Source of the DNA: an uncultured Bacteriovoracaceae bacterium
Lineage (GTDB): Bacteria > Bdellovibrionota > Bacteriovoracia > Bacteriovoracales > Bacteriovoracaceae
Direction of reading: 5' to 3'
Length of the DNA: 54,773 nt
NCBI GenBank assembly: GCA_938034385.1
Contig: CALHLC010000038.1
Location: 1-54,773 of the forward strand
Position 1 is the stretch's first letter, and each line of letters opens with the position of its first letter. Shown here one piece after another: positions 1-7,257 of the stretch. A program made the position numbers and the translations under genes. A model generated the notes under the pieces. That model was not told the origin of the DNA, ran no database searches, and worked only from the letters and a program-made list of their open reading frames with translations.

Positions 1-118
1 TTTTAACTAGCAAGGCTAGCCAAACCAATACGCCAAATCTTTGAAATTTCCATTAACGGAGTTCTTCTCATCTTCATTATATTAAACAGCAAGCCAAAGC
101 CTGCGTTTAAATTTCTTA

Positions 119-137
119 TATTCAATTGTCAAAGAGC
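119..137 (-). other. rRNA-spacer-like element downstream of tRNA-Ala
   Basis: On the minus strand, 19 bases after the tRNA-Ala CCA end, reads GCTCTTTGACAATTGAATA. This resembles the antitermination/processing element found in many rRNA leaders and in 16S-23S spacers. It suggests that an rRNA gene (most likely 23S) lies beyond position 1 in the same transcription unit. No conserved rRNA sequence is visible inside the window, so this is inference. Positions 1-118 otherwise hold no gene I can support. Confidence 0.35.
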
Positions 138-155
138 TAGTTGTTTAAGATTTTT

Positions 156-231
156 TGGTGGAGATGACAGGAGTTGAACCTGCGACCCTCTGAATGCAAA
201 TCAGATGCTCTCCCAACTGAGCTACACCCCC
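156..231 (-). tRNA. tRNA-Ala(TGC)
   Basis: A full cloverleaf can be folded on the minus strand: acceptor GGGGGTG with CATCTCC (two G-U pairs), D arm with GCTCAGTTGGGAGAGC, anticodon stem TCTGA/TCAGA around loop TTTGCAT (anticodon TGC), and T arm with GTTCAAC. The 3' ACCA is encoded. It is not preceded by a tRNA-Ile or 16S gene; a metallopeptidase remnant lies upstream. Confidence 0.97.
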
Positions 232-256
232 GAAATTAAACCTAAAACAGTAGTTG

Positions 257-286
257 AATGTAGTCGAAAATGAAAAAATCTGTCAA
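257..286 (-). promoter_or_regulatory. sigma70-type promoter of tRNA-Ala
   Basis: On the minus strand a consensus -35 TTGACA (281-286) is followed after 18 bases by TACATT (257-262), about 25 bases before the tRNA 5' end. This is one of the best -35 boxes in the window, which suits a stable RNA gene. Confidence 0.65.
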
Positions 287-356
287 CAAAAAGATAAGAA
301 GATTGAAAGATATCTCTAATTATAAAGATACCTTCCAATATATTAGCTAAAAAGGC

Positions 357-1313
357 TTAGTTTAATTCTGAAGGCTTATACCAGCATCTTGCTCTAGTTC
401 CAGCCTGGTTACCATTATTAGTTTTATAACGATTACACACGTTTACGTTCGGATCACGCTTACTTACTAGATCATCCATAGAGATATTACACAAAGCTCC
501 CCTAAGATAAGTATCTAATCGACACTGAGGCTTAGGATGTCTATCGTATGTTCTAGAAACTTCTTCTTTTGAAGGTGTTTCAAACTTAGGAAATTCTGCT
601 CGTCCAGCGTCTGCCAAAAGTCTAGCAGTTGCAAAACCACCCATAGCACTTCTTAAGCATAATGCTCGATCATCCATATTATCATAAACACGATTACAAG
701 CTTCAGCTGCTGTAGGATTTAAGTAATTTTTTATTCTTCTTCTTTTAGATAAACTTTTATTTTTGAACTTGGCATATCTCTTCTTTAAAATTTCTACATT
801 ATCAAATTCAGAAAAAATTCTTTTTGCACACTTTGTAGTTCCCCAATAATCAGATTGACCTTCATTACTTGCCCACATCCCAGGGTAAGAAGGAGCTCCA
901 CCTATATGGTGACCTATTTCATGACATAAAACTGTTACTAGTCCATCTACAGTCATTTCCTTATGTCTTGCCAAACCACCCTAAATTTCAACTTGATAAG
1001 TATTAGATCCTACTCTTGAAGCAAAAGCATTAACGCCATTATTGGTCCAATTATTTATAATATTTAATTTACTATCATGCCTTTCTTGAATAATAGGAGC
1101 ATAAATTTTTGCAACAACATCTATTACTTTCTGAGTCGTTTCTTGAGATAAACCACCTACAATACTTAATGATTTATTTTTATGAATAGGTACTTTTAAA
1201 TTATTTTTTGGTAAGAAACCTTTACACAAATGCTTTTCATGACTTTTATACTCAGATGCTACTGCACTAGTAACTAAAGCGAACACTAAAAATATTTTCC
1301 TTAACTTTTTCAT
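357..1313 (-). pseudogene. secreted zinc metallopeptidase-like gene broken by an in-frame amber codon
   Basis: A reading frame of 319 codons is intact except for a TAG at codon 111 (981-983). The paralog at 2881-3912 has Trp at the same place (HVEVWGG against QVEI*GG), so one TGG-to-TAG change explains it. The N-terminal part has a signal peptide and GGAGGG seven bases before the ATG at 1313. The part after the stop retains the zinc site HEIGHH, the EGQSDYW motif, HPKPQCRLDTY and the C-terminal RCWYKP. Nothing else is damaged, which suggests a recent loss, a sequencing error or a case of readthrough. A stop-truncated product would be 110 residues without an active site. Confidence 0.85.
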
Positions 1314-1412
1314 ATTAACACCCTCCAATGGTATCTATGCTGTTTAATGTGAATAAATCTTAAGTAAAGTGCTCAGTTTTGACGATAAAAGAAAACTATT
1401 ATGCTCTTACAG
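1314..1412 (-). repeat. upstream region shared with the paralog at 3912 (copy 1)
   Basis: On the minus strand this stretch has the landmarks GTAAGAGCATAA, ATCG.C, ACTTTACTTAAGATTT, CACATTAA, ATACCATT and GGAGGG in the same order and nearly the same spacing as 3913-4015. The duplication therefore included about 100 bases of upstream control DNA and the ribosome binding site. Confidence 0.7.
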
Positions 1413-1446
1413 GTCTTTAAATTTTAATTATTTAAGAGAGTAGAAA

Positions 1447-1478
1447 TATAGAGCAGCCAAATAAATCGCTGCTCTATA
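1447..1478 (-). terminator. intrinsic terminator after the 329-aa metallopeptidase-like gene
   Basis: A perfect 11-bp stem (TATAGAGCAGC with GCTGCTCTATA) and a 10-base loop begin 11 bases after the stop codon. On the minus strand it is followed by TTTCT, a short U tract. It separates this gene from the amber-interrupted copy. Confidence 0.7.
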
Positions 1479-1489
1479 ATAAAAAAACT

Positions 1490-2479
1490 TTATGCTTTAA
1501 ACCAACAAGCAGGTCTATTTCCTACTTTATCACCATTACTAATAGAACAAGATCCAATATTAGGATCTTCAGCATCGACATCCTCATCAATTGGTTTGTC
1601 ACACAATGCTCCTGCCAAATAAGTATCTAACCTGCACTGAGCAGCAGGATGTTTATTATTGGTTTTAGATACTTTGGAATTATCTTTCTTATTAAACTTA
1701 GGCATCCCTCGCTCTACACGACTTGGAAACCACCTTCTGGCAATTGCTCCAAAACCAAACTTAAGAGATTGCAAAATTCTAGCAGTCTGCATTCCTGCAA
1801 TTGCGATTCTATAACAAAGATAAGCTTCTGATTCAGACTTATAAACACTTTCACATTGTTCAAGAGCATAAGGAGCAACTTGATTTGCTTTTTTCCTAAC
1901 TTTATTTTTTGTAGAGCTAAAGATCTTTGCTCTCTCTTGCATAATAGTTACATTGTCATCATCTCCAAACATCTTTCTAAGACATTTCAATGATGCCCAA
2001 TAATCAGACTGTCCTTCATTACTTGCCCATTTATTAGCACTACTCATTCCACCACTATACTTAGGAGCTCCTCCCATATGATGACCAATCTCATGACATA
2101 AAATAGCAGTTGTTGAATCTAGAGTTGCCTCAAAATGCTTTGAGATTCCTCCAAACATTTCTACTTTTAAAACTTGTTTCCCATCAACTGAAGCTCTCAT
2201 TACTCTAGCGTTAACCGTACTATTGCTCCATAAGTTTTTTATATATAAGCTTCTTTTATATTTCTCTTCAGCAATTGGTCCATAGATCTCCATGGCTTTT
2301 GCTATTCTTTTATCTACCAATTCTTTAGTAACTTCATTTACATCGCCATCATCTAATACATAATCGTTCTGAGGAGCGAATATATGCCCGTGACTACCGT
2401 GATGATCATCATGATCTTGAGCAATGCTTAGATTTCCAATAAAGAAAAATGTCAGCAGTACCAACTTTAAAAAATTCAT
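1490..2479 (-). CDS. secreted zinc metallopeptidase-like protein (HExxHH family), paralog 2
   Basis: 329 residues with an N-terminal signal peptide (cleavage near residue 20) and a His/Asp-rich stretch just after it (residues 22-32), perhaps metal-binding. The zinc site is H129-E130-x2-H133-H134; E155 in NEGQSDYW is a candidate third ligand, similar to the NExxSD motif of thermolysin-type gluzincins. Several conserved Cys residues (for example CRLDTYLAGALC and the C-terminal CWFKA) suggest disulfides. It is the most divergent of the three copies. Exported peptidase activity is inferred from the motif; the substrate is unknown. It is last of a three-gene unit ended by a terminator. Confidence 0.75.
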   Translation of the reverse strand: MNFLKLVLLTFFFIGNLSIAQDHDDHHGSHGHIFAPQNDYVLDDGDVNEVTKELVDKRIAKAMEIYGPIAEEKYKRSLYIKNLWSNSTVNARVMRASVDGKQVLKVEMFGGISKHFEATLDSTTAILCHEIGHHMGGAPKYSGGMSSANKWASNEGQSDYWASLKCLRKMFGDDDNVTIMQERAKIFSSTKNKVRKKANQVAPYALEQCESVYKSESEAYLCYRIAIAGMQTARILQSLKFGFGAIARRWFPSRVERGMPKFNKKDNSKVSKTNNKHPAAQCRLDTYLAGALCDKPIDEDVDAEDPNIGSCSISNGDKVGNRPACWFKA

Positions 2480-2487
2480 TTTTTCTC

Positions 2488-2880
2488 CTAATTAAAATAT
2501 TTCGCGACCGAATCATTACATCTTAAGTTTGCGAAACTATCTGTTATATTTTGATTATTAATTTTCATAACCACAGCACTAGATGATTTTGATTCTATCA
2601 ATAGAGATCTATCTTTAGACTCAACTAACGCAGCGTTAGAATTATTATTTGTAAGCAAAACATTCACATTGCCATGAAATACGTCACTCTCTCCAGCAAA
2701 TGTAGTAGTCGTTAATTTTGCTTTTATATTGCCTGAGCCACTTCTAGATAAATTCAAAGTATATCCAGCGTCAGCGTACTCTCCGCTTGACTGGCATTGA
2801 ATATTAAAAGACCTAGAAGAAAGAGAGCTGCTCTCGCAGCTCATTAAAATTAATATAAACGTGATAAGTAAGTTCTTCAA
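2488..2880 (-). CDS. small putative lipoprotein between metallopeptidase-like genes
   Basis: 130 residues starting at a TTG directly after the stop of the upstream gene; a purine-rich GAGAGCGAG lies about 10 bases before it. The N-terminus is hydrophobic and ends in LILMSC, a plausible lipobox with Cys15. The rest is Ser/Asn-rich with alternating hydrophobic residues, as in a beta-rich domain, and has two further Cys. I do not recognise the family. Its position between two peptidase-like genes makes a partner or inhibitor role conceivable, but nothing in the sequence proves it. Confidence 0.6.
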   Translation of the reverse strand: MKNLLITFILILMSCESSSLSSRSFNIQCQSSGEYADAGYTLNLSRSGSGNIKAKLTTTTFAGESDVFHGNVNVLLTNNNSNAALVESKDRSLLIESKSSSAVVMKINNQNITDSFANLRCNDSVAKYFN

Positions 2881-3912
2881 TTAATGAACAACTCGCTCTC
2901 TACCTTGAGCTTTTTGAAACAATACTTCTTCACTAACATTTGAAATTTTTTGAATAGATTCAGAAGGCTTATACCAACATCTACTTCTAACACCAGCTTG
3001 GCTGCCATTATTTGTTTTAAATCTATTACAAAGATTTTTATTAGGGTTACTTTGGCTAACAACGTCATCCATTGATAAGTCACAAAGAGCACCTCTTAAG
3101 TAAGTATCAAGTCTACATTGTGGCTCAGGGTGAGTTGCAACTGTAGCATCAACTTTTTTCTTAGACGGAGTTTCAAATTCAGGCAGATCTTTTTTGCTAA
3201 TAGAAGCTAAAAGTCTAGCAGTAGAATATCCACCCATAGCACTTCTTAGGCATATTGCTCTATCGTCCATACTTGTATAAACACTATTACAAGCCTCAGC
3301 TGCGGAAGAGCTCAAGTAATTCTTAATTCTTTTTCTTTTAGATAAGCTTTTATTTTTAAATTTTGAAAATCTCTTCTTTAAAATCTTTACGTTATCAAAT
3401 TCAGAATAAATTCTTCTTGTACACTTTGCATTTGCCCAATAATCAGATTGACCTTCCACAGAAGCCCACCTGTTTAAAAAGAATGTGTTCTTTGGTGATC
3501 CACCAATATGATGTCCTAGCTCATGACATAAAACAGTTATTAAACCATCAACAGTTGTTTCTTTATGCCTAGCAAGTCCACCCCAGACTTCAACATGATA
3601 AGTTCTAGTAAAAAACGGTCTTTTAGCAAAAGCATTAACTCTATCGTCTTTCCAATTATTAACAATTTTTAAATTGCCTTCGTATCGTTTTTTTACGATA
3701 GGCTTATAAATATCTTCAACGATTTGAATGACTTTATCTGTAACTTCTTTAGATAAACCGCCTTCATTCTTTAATGACTTGTTTTTGTTTACAGGTACTC
3801 TTGCACTATTTTCAGGTAAGAATCCTTCGCAAAGAGTGTGATCATGACTTACATAAACCATAGTAAATACAGTCAAACTCAGTCCCATTAATATTTTCCC
3901 TAATCTTTTCAT
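2881..3912 (-). CDS. secreted zinc metallopeptidase-like protein, paralog 3
   Basis: 343 residues from the ATG at 3912, chosen because GGAGGG lies just before it and a signal peptide follows; an in-frame upstream start at 3975 has no such support. The zinc motif is H130-E131-x2-H134-H135, with E153 in EGQSDYW as likely third ligand. The C-terminal half carries the family's Cys-containing blocks (CRLDTYLRGALC, RCWYKP) and a 25-residue extension missing from the other copies. It is the intact sister of the amber-interrupted gene at 357-1313. Likely an exported protease; the target is unknown. Confidence 0.8.
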   Translation of the reverse strand: MKRLGKILMGLSLTVFTMVYVSHDHTLCEGFLPENSARVPVNKNKSLKNEGGLSKEVTDKVIQIVEDIYKPIVKKRYEGNLKIVNNWKDDRVNAFAKRPFFTRTYHVEVWGGLARHKETTVDGLITVLCHELGHHIGGSPKNTFFLNRWASVEGQSDYWANAKCTRRIYSEFDNVKILKKRFSKFKNKSLSKRKRIKNYLSSSAAEACNSVYTSMDDRAICLRSAMGGYSTARLLASISKKDLPEFETPSKKKVDATVATHPEPQCRLDTYLRGALCDLSMDDVVSQSNPNKNLCNRFKTNNGSQAGVRSRCWYKPSESIQKISNVSEEVLFQKAQGRERVVH

Positions 3913-4015
3913 ATACCCTCCAAATGGTATTTTTTGCCCCTTAATGTGTAATGAAATCTTAAGTAAAGGACTCAAGCTTGGCGATCAAAGAATACTTTTA
4001 TGCTCTTACAAGATG
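3913..4015 (-). repeat. upstream region shared with the amber-interrupted paralog (copy 2)
   Basis: This is the counterpart of 1314-1412: the same order of landmarks on the minus strand, ending in the GGAGGG ribosome binding site. The block TTTACTTAAGATTT is the best conserved part and probably contains promoter or operator elements, although no clean -35/-10 pair stands out. Confidence 0.6.
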
Positions 4016-4070
4016 TTTGTGATTTTATAACTCGAAATATTTGAGTTTAGAGCATGGGGCCCAAAGATAG

Positions 4071-4589
4071 TTATTTAATATTGAGCATGCCTGATCGAAG
4101 TTTTGAGTCAGATTTCGTTCCCACCCATAAAAGGTGGAAAGCCCTTGATAAAGTAGGATTATTTATAATATTTCTTTTTCCTTTTGATTCTAGGATCAAA
4201 GAACTTTTTGTGAAAATAATTTTTAATTTTGTTCCATTGTTTATTTCGGCAATCACTTCTTTCCATTTTTCGATAGCTAAAACATTTTCTTTTGTATAAA
4301 TATCATATCTCTTTAGCCCTTTTTCTAATGTCTTTCGTAAGTCATCAAAAGAAATTTCTCTCAAGAAATTGATGTCTATAACCTTCGGGAAAAGTTTATT
4401 TATTTCATTAAGGTCAGATGTTTTTTTGGGCAAATATAAAGCTGCTTTATACACATCAATATTAAAAAGAGTGACTTCCTTAAGACCTACTCCATTTAAT
4501 AGTAATGTATGATTTTTCATATTTGCCTTCTCTGGGAAAGAGAGCAAACTCAAAGAAAAAAAGAATAATAAATAGAAGCCAGCCTTCAT
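4071..4589 (-). CDS. chalcone isomerase-like (CHI-fold) exported protein
   Basis: 172 residues from the ATG at 4589, which gives a normal signal peptide (MKAGFYLLFFFSLSLLS); the ATG at 4622 would add 11 residues and overlap the gene upstream. The mature part begins with LNGVGLKEVTLFNIDVYKAALYLP, typical of bacterial chalcone-isomerase-like proteins, which are thought to bind lipids or fatty acids rather than to be plant-type isomerases. It is last in the respiratory cluster but also has an extended -10 box directly before the start, so it may be separately transcribed. Confidence 0.75.
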   Translation of the reverse strand: MKAGFYLLFFFSLSLLSFPEKANMKNHTLLLNGVGLKEVTLFNIDVYKAALYLPKKTSDLNEINKLFPKVIDINFLREISFDDLRKTLEKGLKRYDIYTKENVLAIEKWKEVIAEINNGTKLKIIFTKSSLILESKGKRNIINNPTLSRAFHLLWVGTKSDSKLRSGMLNIK

Positions 4590-4596
4590 AGGAACT

Positions 4597-4605
4597 ATTA
4601 TAGCA
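4597..4605 (-). promoter_or_regulatory. extended -10 promoter seven bases before the CHI-like start
   Basis: On the minus strand TGCTATAAT fits an extended -10 element (TGnTATAAT). Only seven bases separate it from the ATG at 4589, so transcription would begin at or within a base or two of the start codon. No Shine-Dalgarno sequence is present and the -35 is poor. Confidence 0.5.
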
Positions 4606-4611
4606 CAGGTC

Positions 4612-4818
4612 TTATTTTCCATGCCTTTTTTTATCTTTGATATAGATAAAAAGCTTTAATACGAAAAAAAAGACTATCAGGAAGCCAATTAGTCCATATG
4701 TAGGCACTATTATTTGATCTTGTTCTACAGTTTCATGCTGCATGCCTGGGAATACAGGATGATAAGGACCGATATCATTTTTGGGCATATTCTCGTGATT
4801 TGAATTTTCAGTACTCAT
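4612..4818 (-). CDS. small single-pass membrane protein of the oxidase operon
   Basis: 68 residues: a hydrophilic N-terminus with several His and Pro, then one membrane helix (about residues 41-60) and a basic cytoplasmic tail (KDKKRHGK). It starts two bases after the COX4 gene, with GAGCGAGG as ribosome binding site. I do not recognise the family. Its size and place suggest an accessory subunit or assembly factor of the oxidase. Confidence 0.65.
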   Translation of the reverse strand: MSTENSNHENMPKNDIGPYHPVFPGMQHETVEQDQIIVPTYGLIGFLIVFFFVLKLFIYIKDKKRHGK

Positions 4819-4820
4819 AA

Positions 4821-5099
4821 TTACCTCGCTCCTGTTTCTAGCATTAAAGCAACTGCGTAAATAAATGCTGAGATCGGAATAAGTGCAATAAATTTAAGCC
4901 ATCTAGACTCAAACTCTAAGTGCATATAATACCAACCAACTAATCCTGCCTTTATTACTGCTAATAAAGAAAGAGAGCCAGCGTGAAGAGAATATTGTAA
5001 TTTCATTTCTGGAATTGCAATCTCAACTGCAGTAAGAACTGCTAAAACAACAAATATAATTAAATATTTTTTTGTATGAGAGTGAGCACCTTCAGCCAT
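4821..5099 (-). CDS. cytochrome c oxidase subunit IV (bacterial COX4 type)
   Basis: 92 residues with a His-containing N-terminus and three membrane helices. The motif VIKAGLVGWYYMHLEFESRWLK is characteristic of the small subunit IV of bacterial caa3/aa3 oxidases. AAGGAG precedes the start. It directly follows SCO and sits in the same operon as subunits I, II and III. The subunit is thought to stabilise the oxidase and is not catalytic. Confidence 0.88.
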   Translation of the reverse strand: MAEGAHSHTKKYLIIFVVLAVLTAVEIAIPEMKLQYSLHAGSLSLLAVIKAGLVGWYYMHLEFESRWLKFIALIPISAFIYAVALMLETGAR

Positions 5100-5101
5100 G
5101 A

Positions 5102-5773
5102 TTACTCCTTTGTCCTTGGACTATGAATTAACTTGTTTACCACTAATCCTAAGTCAATCATCATTTTATTTATATCATCTTTAGTATTTGAATACATTGA
5201 TCGGATTCTACCCTGTTCATCTACTAGAAAATATTTTTGAGTATGAGCAATGTCATAAAGATCATTGCTTAATTCTTTATCACCCATCGCTACTTTAAAC
5301 CCATCTACAATAACAGATCTTAAATCAGATTCCGACCCAGTTAAAAATTTCCAAACATAAGGGTTTGCACCTAATTCTCTGGCATGAGAAAAAAGTTTTT
5401 CAGGTTTATCAGTCGTTGGATCTACAGTAAAAGATACGATGCCAACTTTCGTTCCAAGTCCTTTCACTCTCTTTTGAATCACTTGAGTTTCTTTCATAAT
5501 CTTAGGGCATACTGTTGGACAACTTGTGAAATGAAAGTTTGCAATATACGGACGACCTAATAAATCTTTAGATCCAAAGTTTTTTCCGTTCTCGTCTAGG
5601 AGTTCATATTCTGGAAGTGTATATAAAACGGGCAAATCTGGCGGAAGCTCTCTATTTACTGATCGATAAATAGGAATTGCAAATAAAATTATACTTGTTA
5701 GAAACCAAAACCAAGGCTTGATTAGTAATCTTTCGATAAAATTATTTTGTCTTAATATTCCAGCTCGTTCCAT
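5102..5773 (-). CDS. sco: SCO1/SenC copper chaperone for cytochrome oxidase
   Basis: 223 residues: one N-terminal membrane anchor (about 17-37) and a periplasmic thioredoxin-like domain. The copper motif is SCPTVCPK (about residues 90-97), and the distal His is in DIAHTQKYFLVD. Family members deliver copper to the CuA centre of subunit II. The start overlaps the stop of the diheme cytochrome gene by one base (TAATG), so translation is coupled. Confidence 0.93.
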   Translation of the reverse strand: MERAGILRQNNFIERLLIKPWFWFLTSIILFAIPIYRSVNRELPPDLPVLYTLPEYELLDENGKNFGSKDLLGRPYIANFHFTSCPTVCPKIMKETQVIQKRVKGLGTKVGIVSFTVDPTTDKPEKLFSHARELGANPYVWKFLTGSESDLRSVIVDGFKVAMGDKELSNDLYDIAHTQKYFLVDEQGRIRSMYSNTKDDINKMMIDLGLVVNKLIHSPRTKE

Positions 5774-6672
5774 TATTTCCCAATTTCTTGTAAAAACTTC
5801 TTACGCTCAGGTGTTTTCTTTAAATTCATTAAAGATTTTACATAATAAGCAACTGCCCAAATTTCATGATCTGCAATAGTTTCTTTCCAAGCTGGCATCC
5901 CCGTTCCGGTAACTCCTGCTGCAAGTCTCATTGCAATTTCATCAACACTATTAGCTGATCTAATTTCATGCCAAGTAAAATCTGGTGGTAAAAATTTAGC
6001 AAATCTTTCTTTAGAATCATAAAAATAATACTCAGAATCCTGAGGTTTTAATTCATAGAAATCATCATCAAACTCAGTAAGAGCTTCACCATTATATTTT
6101 TCATTCAACATAGAAAGCTCTGATTTTGGTATATACCCTTGATGGCAAGTCTGGCAGTTAGCAACCATATGATAAACTTCTCTACCTTTAGCAATAGCTG
6201 ATTGTTCTCTCGCCATCGTGTATGGGTCAGCTTCCAAAGTAATAGGAGTTCCAACTTGACCCTCTTGTTCCCAAACTTGTGGAGCAAAGGTTTTAATATA
6301 TTGTGTAACAGCGTATGCTTGTTGTTTTGAAACGTCCCATGGCAACATGGCCGTTCCTTTTAATCCTTTTTGAATAATTCTTATGAAATCTTCATCCGTT
6401 GGTAATTCTCCATCAGCAACTAATCCAAACTTATAAAGACCTTGTTTGAAATTTCTTGGAGGTGGAATAGAGCCTTTAGCTGCTGGTCCATTCCCGTCAC
6501 CTTCCATTCCATGACAGGCCATGCAGTACTCTAAATAAACTTGTCTACCAAGATTTAGCGTATCAGCACTTACCTTTTTATTTCCAAGAAAAATCTTGTC
6601 TTCTTTAAAGCTATTACCTCCTGAACATGAAGTAATCAAAACACTTAAAAGAAAAATAATTAAAGTTTTCAT
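5773..6672 (-). CDS. diheme cytochrome c lipoprotein
   Basis: 299 residues. The N-terminus ends in VLITSC, a lipobox with Cys16. Two class-I cytochrome c domains follow: CMACHGMEGDG near residue 51 with a Met in TAMLPW, and CQTCH near residue 174 with a Met in GTGMPAW. Between oxidase subunit III and SCO genes, it is probably the membrane-tethered electron donor to the oxidase, whose subunit II lacks a heme c of its own. AAGGTT is the ribosome binding site. Confidence 0.9.
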   Translation of the reverse strand: MKTLIIFLLSVLITSCSGGNSFKEDKIFLGNKKVSADTLNLGRQVYLEYCMACHGMEGDGNGPAAKGSIPPPRNFKQGLYKFGLVADGELPTDEDFIRIIQKGLKGTAMLPWDVSKQQAYAVTQYIKTFAPQVWEQEGQVGTPITLEADPYTMAREQSAIAKGREVYHMVANCQTCHQGYIPKSELSMLNEKYNGEALTEFDDDFYELKPQDSEYYFYDSKERFAKFLPPDFTWHEIRSANSVDEIAMRLAAGVTGTGMPAWKETIADHEIWAVAYYVKSLMNLKKTPERKKFLQEIGK

Positions 6673-6681
6673 ATATAACCT

Positions 6682-7257
6682 TTAAATTAAAAACATCGTT
6701 ACAAACATTAAGATCCATACAATATCTAAGAAATGCCAAAACTTAGAAACATGCTTTACTCTAAAATTAAAATCTAAATCATCAGATTTAGTAGCAAATG
6801 ATAAAAGCCATGTAAGTCCAATAATTCCCATTACTATGTGAGCGGCGTGAACCCAGCTAAAAGCTTGTATTATAGAAGCAAAAGTTCCTGAGCCAACATC
6901 TAAACCTGTTGCATTCATCTCATTCCATAATAATTTTTGTGAAACTAAGAATCCTATTCCTAAGAAAATCGTTGAGTACAAATATTTTTTTGCCTTTTTC
7001 ACATTCGACTTAAAGTTTTTCGAAAATAAAAATAAAGTATAACTACTTAGGCCAACAAAGATCGTACTCACTATAGGCCACTTTAAAGAGACTACTTCAA
7101 ACCCCATTGGAGGCCATTGAGCTTCTTTAAATCTAAGCAGTGCGTAAGCTAAAAAGAGTGCAGCAAATAACATTACCCATGACACCATCAAGATAGTAAA
7201 AGCAATCTCTTTAGGATGCTTCATTGTTTGATTAATGTTCATAGACTTTATTGCCAT
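6682..7257 (-). CDS. ctaE: heme-copper oxidase subunit III (second COX3 gene)
   Basis: 191 residues with five membrane helices of the COX3 fold, including AFSWVHAAHIVMGIIGLTW and the C-terminal FWHFLDIVWILMFVTMFL, the hallmark end of subunit III. It directly follows subunit I (TAATG overlap). It differs from the other subunit III at 11772-12383, so the operon encodes two COX3-type proteins; the pair may correspond to a split or duplicated subunit. Confidence 0.88.
   Translation of the reverse strand: MAIKSMNINQTMKHPKEIAFTILMVSWVMLFAALFLAYALLRFKEAQWPPMGFEVVSLKWPIVSTIFVGLSSYTLFLFSKNFKSNVKKAKKYLYSTIFLGIGFLVSQKLLWNEMNATGLDVGSGTFASIIQAFSWVHAAHIVMGIIGLTWLLSFATKSDDLDFNFRVKHVSKFWHFLDIVWILMFVTMFLI

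Noticed and set aside
3-77. A 25-codon open frame on the minus strand after tRNA-Ala
   Set aside because: It has no ribosome binding site or recognisable product, and it lies in what looks like an rRNA spacer. Short frames of this size are common by chance.
981-983. TAG read as pyrrolysine or a suppressor-decoded codon
   Set aside because: The paralog has plain Trp here, and no pyl genes or suppressor tRNA are visible. A nonsense mutation or sequence error is simpler.
1649-1831. Plus-strand open frame inside the 329-aa metallopeptidase-like gene
   Set aside because: It is antisense to a conserved coding sequence, with no start signals. The same applies to the other frames antisense to real genes, for example 48294-48602 and 39927-40205.
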